Source: Acidothermales bacterium (GTDB lineage: Bacteria > Actinomycetota > Actinomycetes > Streptosporangiales > WHST01). From it: a DNA stretch of 28,473 nt. The position numbers were made by a program, and so were the translations under genes. Each line of letters begins with the position of its first letter. Within the stretch, counting starts at the first letter, position 1. The notes beneath the pieces were generated by a model that ran no database searches, was not told the origin of the DNA, and saw nothing but the letters and a program-made list of their open reading frames with translations. Shown here one piece after another: positions 13,694-20,401 of this stretch. The stretch lies in contig JAFMQP010000001.1 in assembly GCA_017354575.1 (NCBI GenBank), positions 1-28,473 of the forward strand, written 5' to 3'.

Positions 13694-13718
13694 CTACCCG
13701 GCCCCGCCGCAGGCAATC
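13694..13718 (-). promoter_or_regulatory. Sigma-B/sigma-F-like promoter for the enolase-DUF1360 unit
   Basis: Minus strand: GATT (13718-13715), 15 nt, GGGTAG (13699-13694). The start point would be near 13687, almost at the ATG (13683), which agrees with the missing ribosome site there. It lies just after the 19-bp hairpin. Confidence 0.45.
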
Positions 13719-13734
13719 GTGGCGGGCGCCGTGT

Positions 13735-13776
13735 GAAGCCCTGGTTGATCATGAGAACATGATCAACCAGGGCTTC
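13735..13776. terminator. Perfect 19-bp inverted repeat downstream of the DHA2 exporter gene
   Basis: Left arm 13735-13753 (begins GAAGCCCTGG, ends TGATCATG), loop AGAA (13754-13757), right arm 13758-13776. All 19 pairs match. It lies 14 nt after the exporter stop and upstream of the enolase promoter, where a terminator is expected. There is no T tract; actinobacterial terminators often lack one. The inner TGATCATG part could also be a protein-binding palindrome. Confidence 0.75.
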
Positions 13777-13790
13777 GGCTAACGGGGGAG

Positions 13791-15263
13791 TCAGGCCGCC
13801 TCGGCGTAGGCGGGCTCCTCGCACCCGGCCGGCTCGACGGTCTCGACCGGCTCCGGGGTCGCCCTGCGGTCGTTCGGCAGGATCGCCAGCACCACGACGA
13901 TCGCGGCGCCGACGAGTGCGGCGGCGACGCCGAACGCCAGGTGGTAGCCGCCGGTCAGCGCCTCGGCGGTGCCGTGGCCGGCCCGGCCGAGCTCGCCGGT
14001 GCGGGTCGCGGACAGCGTCGCCAGCACCGCGAGCCCGATCGCGCCGCCGACCTGAGCTGTGGTGTTCACCAGGCCGGACGCGAACCCGGCGTCTGCTGTG
14101 TCCACGTCCGACATCGACACGGCCATCAGCGCGGGGAAGCTCAGTCCCGCACCGGTGCCGAGCAGCACCAGCACCGGCAGCACGTGCACCGGGTAGCTGC
14201 CGCCGACCGGCGCCACCGTGAACGCCGCCAGCCCGACGGCCATGAGCGCGAGACCTGCGACCATCGTCCGCCGCGCGCCGAACGAGTTGATCAGCCTCTC
14301 GGTGTAGCGCACCGACAGCGTGCCCATGACGACGGTCACCGGCAGGAACGCGAGGCCGATCCGCAGCGGGTCGTAGCCGAGGGTCTTCTGCAGGTACAGC
14401 GAACCGAGGAAGAACGTGCCGAACATGCCGGCCGCGCCGAGCACCTGCACGATGTTGGCGCCGGTGACGTTGCGGGAACGGAAGATCCGCAGCGGGATCA
14501 GCGGGTTGGCGGCCTTCCGCTGCCGGACCACGAAGCCGGTCAGCAGCGCGACCACGACGGCGGCGGGCACGACCGTCCGCGGTGCCGTCCAGCCGAGCTC
14601 GGCGGCCGGCTTGACGATCGTGTAGACGCCGAGCATCAGCGCGGAGGTGATCAGCACCGCCCCGGGGACGTCCGCGCCGTGCCGCAGCCCGATGCCGGCC
14701 TGGTACGGGATCAGCCGCTTCGCGAGCACGCCGGTGACGACGCCGATCGGGATGTTGACGAAGAAGATCCAATGCCAGCTGATCGCCTCGGTGAGCAGGC
14801 CGCCGGCGAGCAGGCCGACCGCGCCACCGGCGGACGCGACGAACGCGTACACGCCGATCGCCTTCGCCTGCATGCGCGGCTCGGGGAACAGCGTCACGAT
14901 CATGCCGAGGATCACGGCCGACGTCAGCGCGCCGCCTACGCCCTGCAGGAACCGCGCCGCGATCAGCATGACCTCGGACGTCGACAGCCCGCAGAGCAGT
15001 GACGCGCCGGTGAACAGGGCGAGCCCGGCGAGGAACACCCGGCGCCGCCCGATCAGGTCGCCGAGCCGCCCGACGAGCAGCAGCAGCCCGCCGAACGAGA
15101 TCAGGTAGGCGTTGACCACCCAGGCGAGCCCCGCGGGCGTGAACCCCAGGTCGCTCTGGATCGACGGCAGCGCCACGTTCACGACGGTGGTGTCGAGGAC
15201 GATCATCAGCATGCCGGCGCACAGCACCACCAGTGCGACCCAGCGCGACCGTTGCACGTTCAT
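13791..15263 (-). CDS. MFS drug exporter, DHA2 (14-TMS, EmrB/QacA) family
   Basis: A 490-aa proton-coupled exporter. LDTTVVNVALP (23-33) in the first membrane segment is the hallmark of the 14-segment DHA2 group. Motif A, GRLGDLIGRRR (65-75), follows, with a motif-C-like GAVGLLAGGLL in the fifth segment. About fourteen hydrophobic segments fit the length. The tail is acidic and cytoplasmic. GGAAGAGGAA lies just before the ATG. Substrates are probably hydrophobic drugs or a secreted metabolite. No TetR-type regulator lies next to it, but an inverted repeat (15282-15307) stands in its leader. It is followed by a perfect hairpin and appears to be transcribed alone. Confidence 0.92.
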   Translation of the reverse strand: MNVQRSRWVALVVLCAGMLMIVLDTTVVNVALPSIQSDLGFTPAGLAWVVNAYLISFGGLLLLVGRLGDLIGRRRVFLAGLALFTGASLLCGLSTSEVMLIAARFLQGVGGALTSAVILGMIVTLFPEPRMQAKAIGVYAFVASAGGAVGLLAGGLLTEAISWHWIFFVNIPIGVVTGVLAKRLIPYQAGIGLRHGADVPGAVLITSALMLGVYTIVKPAAELGWTAPRTVVPAAVVVALLTGFVVRQRKAANPLIPLRIFRSRNVTGANIVQVLGAAGMFGTFFLGSLYLQKTLGYDPLRIGLAFLPVTVVMGTLSVRYTERLINSFGARRTMVAGLALMAVGLAAFTVAPVGGSYPVHVLPVLVLLGTGAGLSFPALMAVSMSDVDTADAGFASGLVNTTAQVGGAIGLAVLATLSATRTGELGRAGHGTAEALTGGYHLAFGVAAALVGAAIVVVLAILPNDRRATPEPVETVEPAGCEEPAYAEAA

Positions 15264-15281
15264 GGGGGTTCCTCTTCCGCT

Positions 15282-15307
15282 CAGGTCCGTTCATCCCTTC
15301 AGACCTG
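15282..15307. promoter_or_regulatory. Inverted repeat in the leader of the DHA2 exporter gene
   Basis: CAGGTC (15282-15287) and GACCTG (15302-15307) are perfect 6-bp arms 14 nt apart, centred about 31 bases before the exporter start. It could be an operator for a TetR- or MarR-type repressor, or a leader hairpin. No regulator gene is adjacent. Confidence 0.3.
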
Positions 15308-15367
15308 GTACGGAGCCGGAACTCATCGTTCGACATCCGGCGTAGCATTTTCCGTGGGTGATGCGCG

Positions 15368-15604
15368 ATGACCACTCTGGTCGCCGTCTGGATGGTCGTG
15401 CTCGGCGTCGGCTGCCTGCTCGTCCGCCTGGTCGGCATCGTCGGAGTCGTCCTGTACGGCCGCCACGTCGCGAAGACAGCGCGGCGTCAGCGCGACCAGC
15501 GCACCTCGCCGCCGACGACCGTCACCGACGGCCGCGCCGAGCCGGAGGCTGCGACGTCGCGGTCGGTGAGGTCGGCGTCCAGGACGACGAGGTCCGCCAG
15601 GTAG
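15368..15604 (+). CDS. Possible small membrane protein (doubtful)
   Basis: A 78-aa reading frame. Its first 32 residues form one or two hydrophobic segments (TLVAVWMVVLGVGCLLV, then GIVGVVLYGR), followed by a basic stretch HVAKTARRQRDQR. Codons 1-40 use the genome's preferred G/C-ending triplets, and this part lies outside other genes. The last 39 codons run antisense to the 3' end of the amidohydrolase. There is only a weak GGGTGA ribosome site. It may be a real small membrane protein or a chance frame. Confidence 0.3.
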   Translation: MTTLVAVWMVVLGVGCLLVRLVGIVGVVLYGRHVAKTARRQRDQRTSPPTTVTDGRAEPEAATSRSVRSASRTTRSAR

Positions 15605-17064
15605 CCCGGCGCCAGCCGGCCCTTGCAATGCTCCTCGCCGGACGCGTACGCCGGCTCGGTCGTGTACGCGCGCAGCGCCTGCGGCGGCGTGAGGACGTTG
15701 CCGTCGGCGCGCTCGCCGCTCTCCGCGGCGGTGCGTGTGGTGGCGGCGCGGATGCCCTCGACCGGGTCGATGGTCTCCACCGGGGCGTCAGAGCCGAACG
15801 CGACGTGCGCGCCCGCCGCCGCGAGGTCGGCCCAGGCGTACGACGCCAGGTGACGCTTGCCCAGCAGCCGCCTGGCGAGTGCGACGTCGCTGGTGCAGTG
15901 CACCGGCTGCATCGACGCGACCACGCCCAACGCGGCGAAGCGTTCCACGTCCGGGTAGGCGACGTGCTGCGCGTGCTCGATGCGGTGCCGCAGCCGGGCG
16001 CCGACGCCGCGCCGCCGCACCTCGGCGATCGCGTCGAGCACGGTGGTGTTGGCGGCGTCGCCGATGGCGTGCACGGCGACCGCGATGCCGGCGGCGGACG
16101 CGGTCAGCGCGAGGTCGAGCAGCTCTTCCGGCGCGAGCGTCGCGACGCCGAAGTCGTCGGCGCGGTCCTCGTACGGGCTCGACAGCGCGGCCGTGTGCGA
16201 GCCGAGCGCGCCGTCGGAGAACAGCTTCACCGGCCCCGTCCGCAGCCACGCGTCACCGTCGCCCGTCGCGTGCCCGGCCTCGACGGCGGCGGCGAGGCCC
16301 GCGTGCGAGAACAGCTGGTGTACGCGCACGGTCAGCCGACCGTCGGCGCGGAGCGCGTCGTACGCCGCCGCGGTGGCGCGGCCGTCGATGTCGTGGATCG
16401 TCGTGACGCCGCTGGCGAGCAGGTCGGTGAACGCGTCCGCGAACACCTCCGGCGGCGGCACGTCGTGGGCGTCCATGGCCGCGTACACCACGTCGTCCGC
16501 CCCCTCGCGCAGCAGGCCGGTCGGGCCGTCCGCGTCCATCTCGACCACGCCGCCCGGCGGCTGCGGCGTCGACGCGTCGACGCCGAGCGCCTGCAGCGCC
16601 ACCGTGTTCGCCCACGTCGTGTGCCCGTCGTGGTTCTGCAACGCGACCGGGTGGCCGGCGGCGTACGGGTCGAGGTCGCACCGGTGCAGCGGCCGGTCGA
16701 GCCCCCACGTGTTGGCGTCGTACCGGCCGCCGAACACCCACGCGCGGTCGGGCAGGTCGCGCACGTAGGCGGCGAGCACCCGCTGCGCGTCCGCCAGGCT
16801 GCGCGCCCCCCGCAGGTCGATCCACCGCTTGCCGCGCGCGTACCCGGCGAGGTGGATGTGGCTGTCCGTGAGCCCGGGGACGGCCCAGCCGCCGCCGAGG
16901 TCGACCTCCCGGTGACCGGTACCGGCGGCCTCGCGGCACTCGTCGACGGTGCCCGCGGCGACGATCCGCTCCCCGCGCACGACGACCGCGTCGGCCCGCG
17001 GACGGGACGCGGCCAGTGTCGTGAACCGGGCCCCGGTGAAGACCGTGTGCGTCACGCCGAGCAC
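15487..17064 (-). CDS. Amidohydrolase family 3 protein (YtcJ / N-substituted-formamide-deformylase-like)
   Basis: A 525-aa metal-dependent hydrolase. The composite N-terminal beta domain (VVVRGERIVAAGTV) leads into VPGLTDSHIHLAGYARGKRW, with the metal-binding His69-x-His71. VKLFSDGALGS carries the bridging Lys280. VAVHAIGDAANT and RHRIEHAQH give the next histidines, and AFGSDAPVE gives the catalytic Asp. The C-terminal LAPGYLADLVVLDAD strand closes the fold. This combination is typical of YtcJ-like enzymes that hydrolyse amides or formamides; the true substrate is unknown. The start is a GTG at 17064, with a second GTG at 17055 also possible. Only 10 bases separate it from the divergent VIT gene, so both promoters must overlap the opposite coding ends. 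Confidence 0.9.
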   Translation of the reverse strand: MLGVTHTVFTGARFTTLAASRPRADAVVVRGERIVAAGTVDECREAAGTGHREVDLGGGWAVPGLTDSHIHLAGYARGKRWIDLRGARSLADAQRVLAAYVRDLPDRAWVFGGRYDANTWGLDRPLHRCDLDPYAAGHPVALQNHDGHTTWANTVALQALGVDASTPQPPGGVVEMDADGPTGLLREGADDVVYAAMDAHDVPPPEVFADAFTDLLASGVTTIHDIDGRATAAAYDALRADGRLTVRVHQLFSHAGLAAAVEAGHATGDGDAWLRTGPVKLFSDGALGSHTAALSSPYEDRADDFGVATLAPEELLDLALTASAAGIAVAVHAIGDAANTTVLDAIAEVRRRGVGARLRHRIEHAQHVAYPDVERFAALGVVASMQPVHCTSDVALARRLLGKRHLASYAWADLAAAGAHVAFGSDAPVETIDPVEGIRAATTRTAAESGERADGNVLTPPQALRAYTTEPAYASGEEHCKGRLAPGYLADLVVLDADLTDRDVAASGSARPSVTVVGGEVRWSR

Positions 17065-17074
17065 GATAGCGAAG

Positions 17075-17824
17075 GTGCCGAAACCTCATGACCGGTCGAC
17101 GGAGCTGGAGACGCGGTTCGCCAGGGAACGCGTCTGGCTCACGCACGGCCACCGTGACGTGTCCGGCGGCTGGCTGCGTCCGACGGTCTTCGGCGCGGTC
17201 GACGGGCTCGTCACCAACGCCGCGCTCATCGCCGGCGTCGGCGGCGGCGGCGTGTCGGCGCACGCGGTCATCCTCACCGGTCTCGCCGGTCTCGCCGCGG
17301 GCGCGTTCTCGATGGGCACGGGCGAGTACGTGTCGGTCAGCAACCAGAACGAACTGGTGCACGCAGAGGTCGCCGTCGAGAAGGACATGCACGCGCGGTT
17401 CCCCGACGCCGAGGAGGCCGAGCTTGCCGAGCGGTTCCGCGGCTACGGCGCGGACGCCGAGACGGCCGCGCGGATGGCGGCCGCCGTCTCCGCCGACCCC
17501 GACCAGGCGCTGCGGCTGCACGCGCGCGAGGAGCTCGGCGTCGACCCGGTCGACCTCCCTTCACCGCTGCTCGCCGGCGTGGCGTCGTTCGTCGCGTTCT
17601 CGATCGGCGCGCTGCTGCCGCTGCTGCCCTATCTGCTCGGCCTGGCGTCCCTGCCGATCGCGCTCGGCGTCGCGGGCGTCGCGCTGTTCGCCGGCGGCAT
17701 CACGGTCGGGAAGCTCACCGGACGGCGGCTGCTGTGGTCCGGGCTGCGCCAGCTCGCCTTCGGCGGCCTCGCCGTCGCGGTCACCTTCGGCATCGGCCAG
17801 CTCATCGGCGCGGGTGTGTCGTAG
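17075..17824 (+). CDS. VIT1/CCC1 family Fe2+/Mn2+ transporter
   Basis: A 249-aa membrane protein of the vacuolar iron transporter family, which exports or sequesters Fe2+ or Mn2+ in exchange for protons. FGAVDGLVTNAALIAGV (39-55) is the first membrane segment, with the DG pair. GAFSMGTGEYVSVSNQNE (76-93) is the second. The following acidic loop (HAEVAVEKDM, DAEEAELAERF) corresponds to the cytoplasmic metal-binding domain. Three more hydrophobic segments follow, the last ending FGIGQLIGAG, for five in total. GTG at 17075 is the first start after the divergent gene and has no clear ribosome site, so translation may be leaderless. It probably protects against excess metal. Confidence 0.88.
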   Translation: MPKPHDRSTELETRFARERVWLTHGHRDVSGGWLRPTVFGAVDGLVTNAALIAGVGGGGVSAHAVILTGLAGLAAGAFSMGTGEYVSVSNQNELVHAEVAVEKDMHARFPDAEEAELAERFRGYGADAETAARMAAAVSADPDQALRLHAREELGVDPVDLPSPLLAGVASFVAFSIGALLPLLPYLLGLASLPIALGVAGVALFAGGITVGKLTGRRLLWSGLRQLAFGGLAVAVTFGIGQLIGAGVS

Positions 17825-17858
17825 ACCGCGGACGACTCGACCTGTAGCCGCGAACCGG

Positions 17859-18887
17859 TCAGCGGCGACGCACCTGCGTGGACGCACGCACCACGAGCTC
17901 GGGCATGTACACCACCGTCTCGTGCTCGTGCGGGACGCCGTCGCGGTCGGACGTCTCCGCGATAAGCAGCTCGGCGGCGGTGTGGCCGATGCGGGCGGCC
18001 GGCTGGCGGACGGACGTCAGCGGCACCGCGGCCGCGCCGGCGAACTCGATGTCGTCGTAGCCCACGATCGCCATCTCGTCGGGGACGCGGACGTCCGCGG
18101 CGACGAGCGCCTGCAGGACGCCGAGGGCGAGCAGGTCGTTGGCGCAGAACACCGCGGTCGGCCGCGGGCTCATGCCCAGCAGCCGCGCGCCCGCGTCCCG
18201 ACCCGACGACACGTCGAGGGCGGGCGCGTCGAGCACCGACAGCCGCCGCTTCGGCGCGGGCGCGGCCGCCAGCGCATTGCGTACGCCGGTCTCCCGGTCG
18301 CGGCACTGGGCGAGGATGCGCGGGCCGACGACGAACGCGATGTGCCTGTGCCCCGACTCGACGAGGTGCCGGGCCGCGAGCTCGCCGCCCGCGACGTCGT
18401 CGACCGCCACCGAACACGCCTCGCCCGCCGGCACGGTGCGGTCGACGAAGACGTGCGGGATACCGCCGCGCCGGAACCGCGCCAGCCGCTCCCCGCACGT
18501 GTCCACCGGCGAGAGCAGCACGCCGCGCACCCGCTGCTCGGTGAGCATCGCGAGGTACGCGGACTCCGTGTCGACGCGCTGCCCGCTGTTGCACGTGATC
18601 AGCTGCAGCCCGGCCTCCTGCGCGGCCTGCTCGGCGCCGCGCGCGACGTCGACGAAGAACGGGTTGGCGAGGTCGAGGACGAGCAGCGCCATGGTGCGGC
18701 TCGTCCCGCTCCGTAGCTGCCGTGCCGACCCGTCGCGCACGTAGCCGAGCTCGTCGATCACGGACTGCACGCGGACCCGGGTGGCCGCCGCGACGACCTC
18801 GGGCCGGTTCACCACGTTCGACACGGTGCCGACGGAGACGCCCGCCGCGACGGCGACGTCCTTGATACCGACCTTGCTCCTGGCCAC
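17859..18887 (-). CDS. LacI-family transcriptional regulator
   Basis: A 342-aa repressor. The N-terminal helix-turn-helix KDVAVAAGVSVGTVSNVVN (9-27) and hinge (RQLRSGTSRTMALLV) are standard. The sugar-binding core resembles periplasmic binding proteins: DLANPFFVDVARGAEQA, GVLLSPVD, GIPHVFVDR, VAVDDVAGGELAARHL, TAVFCANDLLALG, VGYDDIEFA and SVRQPA. The start is placed at a GTG at 18887 (VARSKVG); a GTG at 18890 or an ATG at 18932 are alternatives. It is divergent from the transporter-glycosidase-isomerase operon. Two TGAA..TTCA-like half-palindromes, one in front of each unit, suggest that it represses both itself and the operon until an imported sugar binds. Confidence 0.93.
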   Translation of the reverse strand: MARSKVGIKDVAVAAGVSVGTVSNVVNRPEVVAAATRVRVQSVIDELGYVRDGSARQLRSGTSRTMALLVLDLANPFFVDVARGAEQAAQEAGLQLITCNSGQRVDTESAYLAMLTEQRVRGVLLSPVDTCGERLARFRRGGIPHVFVDRTVPAGEACSVAVDDVAGGELAARHLVESGHRHIAFVVGPRILAQCRDRETGVRNALAAAPAPKRRLSVLDAPALDVSSGRDAGARLLGMSPRPTAVFCANDLLALGVLQALVAADVRVPDEMAIVGYDDIEFAGAAAVPLTSVRQPAARIGHTAAELLIAETSDRDGVPHEHETVVYMPELVVRASTQVRRR

Positions 18888-18901
18888 CACACCGGTCCCG
18901 A

Positions 18902-18913
18902 TGAATCGTTCAA
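18902..18913. promoter_or_regulatory. Candidate LacI-type operator in front of the repressor gene
   Basis: TGAATCGTTCAA contains the palindrome TGAA-TCG-TTCA with offset and matches 9 of 12 bases of the common actinobacterial LacI-family operator TGAAACGTTTCA. It lies 15 nt before the repressor start, so binding would give autorepression. Confidence 0.4.
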
Positions 18914-18978
18914 ACCGACACGATCCTGCCACAGCCGATCCCGGATATCACTACGTTCAGCTAACTTCTCACGAGGTC

Positions 18979-19007
18979 TTGTGAGGCGCCACCGCCGGGG
19001 TTACGCT
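18979..19007 (+). promoter_or_regulatory. Candidate housekeeping promoter of the MFS-glycosidase-isomerase operon
   Basis: TTGTGA (18979-18984), 17 nt, TACGCT (19002-19007). Both hexamers fit the actinobacterial vegetative pattern with ideal spacing. The start point would be close to 19014, directly at the candidate operator. Confidence 0.5.
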
Positions 19008-19014
19008 CCCCGGT

Positions 19015-19026
19015 TAATACGTTTCA
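19015..19026. promoter_or_regulatory. Candidate LacI-type operator of the sugar operon
   Basis: TAATACGTTTCA matches 10 of 12 bases of TGAAACGTTTCA. It begins at about +1 of the predicted transcript, the classical position for steric repression by a LacI-family protein, and 44 bases before the first start codon. Confidence 0.5.
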
Positions 19027-19069
19027 GCTGGTTCGTCCGAACCGAGTCGATGACGACGAGGAGAATCAG

Positions 19070-20401
19070 GTGACCTCAGCGGACCCGGCCGGTTCGACCC
19101 CGGCCGACGACGGCGTGGTCTCACGCCAGGTGTGGAAATGGACGATACTCGCCGCGATGGCGTCGTACCTCGACGCCGGCTCCATCGTGGCCCTGGGCTC
19201 CGGCCTCGCACTCTTCCAGAGCACGTACCACCTCAGCGGCAGCGCCGTCGGCGCGCTCGCGGCGATCGGCCCGAACGCCATCGGGTGTGCCGTCGGATCG
19301 TTCATCGGCGGTCGGCTCGGTGACAAGCTCGGCAGGAAACGCATCTACAAGTACGACCTGCTCGTCTACGCGGTCGGCGCGTTGCTGATCGCGCTGTCGT
19401 TCAACGCGCCGACGCTGTTCGTCGGCACCTTCGTCGTCGGCGTCGCCGTCGGTGCGGACGTGCCCACGTCGCTCGCACTCGTCGGCGAGTTCGCACCCGC
19501 CAAGGCACGCGGCAAGCTGCTCGGCTTCACCCAGATCGCCTGGGGTACCGGGCCCGTCGTCGTCCTCGTGCTCGCGGCGATCCTGTCCGGCGCCGGCCTC
19601 GGGCTGCTCGGCACGCGCATCGTGTTCCTCCACCTGGTGGTCGTCGCACTGGTCACCTGGGCGCTGCGGCAGGGCATGAGCGAGTCGATCCGCTGGCGGA
19701 ACGCCATGCGTGCCACCACGTTGACGGCGCGCGGCCTGCGGACGCTGCTCAGCGGCCCCAACCTGGCGGGGCTCGGGTACACGGCGGTCATCTACGTGTT
19801 CTGGGGTCTCGCGGCCGGCACGGCCGGCATCTTCACCCCGTTCATGATCGAGACGCTGCACGCCGGCGGGCCGGTCACCGGCCTGATGTTCTCCGCCGCG
19901 GGCTTCCTCATCGGGATCATCGCGAACGTGCTCATCTTCATGAAGTACGCCGACCGCGGGCACGGCGCACGCAAGGCGATGTGGGGCATGGGCGCGATCA
20001 TGCAGATCGTGGCATACGGGATGTTCATCGTGCTCCCGTTCACCGTGCCGGTCATCATCGTCAACATCGTGCTCTTCGGCATCGGCGCGTCGCTGGCCGG
20101 CGAGCAGATGTACAAGACGATCAGCCAGGAGGTGTTCCCGACCGTCGTGCGCGGCACGGCGCAGGGCTTCACGTTCGGCGTCGCGCGCGTTCTGCTCGGC
20201 ATCTGGAGCTTCTTCGTGCCGACGCTCGCGCACGCGGGCTTCACGGTCGTGGGCGGGCTGCTCGCGTTCTTCCTGCTCGTCAGCGGCGTCGTGGGCTACA
20301 TCTTCATGCCGAACACGGCCGGTAAGTCGCTCGAGCAGATCGAGTCCGAACGCGCCGAACAGCCGGCCGTCAGTCCCGACCTGGCCCCGGGAGCCGGATG
20401 A
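19070..20401 (+). CDS. MFS sugar/polyol transporter
   Basis: A 443-aa twelve-segment MFS permease. GTG at 19070 has GAGGAGA 5 nt upstream. An opening segment with DAGSIVALGSGLALF is followed by motif A, GGRLGDKLGRKR (80-91), between segments 2 and 3, and by SESIRWR at the central loop. FPTVVRGTAQGFTFGVARV matches the second-half loop seen in sugar-porter-like and inositol/metabolite permeases. The acidic C-terminal tail (SLEQIESERAEQ) is cytoplasmic. It overlaps the glycosidase gene by ATGA, so the two are translated together. By context it imports the glycoside or oligosaccharide that the downstream enzyme cuts. Confidence 0.88.
   Translation: MTSADPAGSTPADDGVVSRQVWKWTILAAMASYLDAGSIVALGSGLALFQSTYHLSGSAVGALAAIGPNAIGCAVGSFIGGRLGDKLGRKRIYKYDLLVYAVGALLIALSFNAPTLFVGTFVVGVAVGADVPTSLALVGEFAPAKARGKLLGFTQIAWGTGPVVVLVLAAILSGAGLGLLGTRIVFLHLVVVALVTWALRQGMSESIRWRNAMRATTLTARGLRTLLSGPNLAGLGYTAVIYVFWGLAAGTAGIFTPFMIETLHAGGPVTGLMFSAAGFLIGIIANVLIFMKYADRGHGARKAMWGMGAIMQIVAYGMFIVLPFTVPVIIVNIVLFGIGASLAGEQMYKTISQEVFPTVVRGTAQGFTFGVARVLLGIWSFFVPTLAHAGFTVVGGLLAFFLLVSGVVGYIFMPNTAGKSLEQIESERAEQPAVSPDLAPGAG

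Noticed and set aside
12574..15438. A single 954-codon minus-strand frame running from inside the exporter region through the enolase
   Set aside because: The part above 13683 is out of frame with the clear DHA2 exporter and crosses the hairpin and promoter. The protein there is Arg/Ala-rich without family features. Only 12574-13683 is a gene.
15358..17091. Long plus-strand frame opposite the amidohydrolase
   Set aside because: It is an antisense by-product of high third-position GC. Its composition is Arg/Val/Gly-rich with no domain, while the minus strand encodes a full amidohydrolase.
19121..20233. Long minus-strand frame opposite the sugar MFS gene
   Set aside because: Highly charged low-complexity translation with no start signals; it is the shadow of the transporter.
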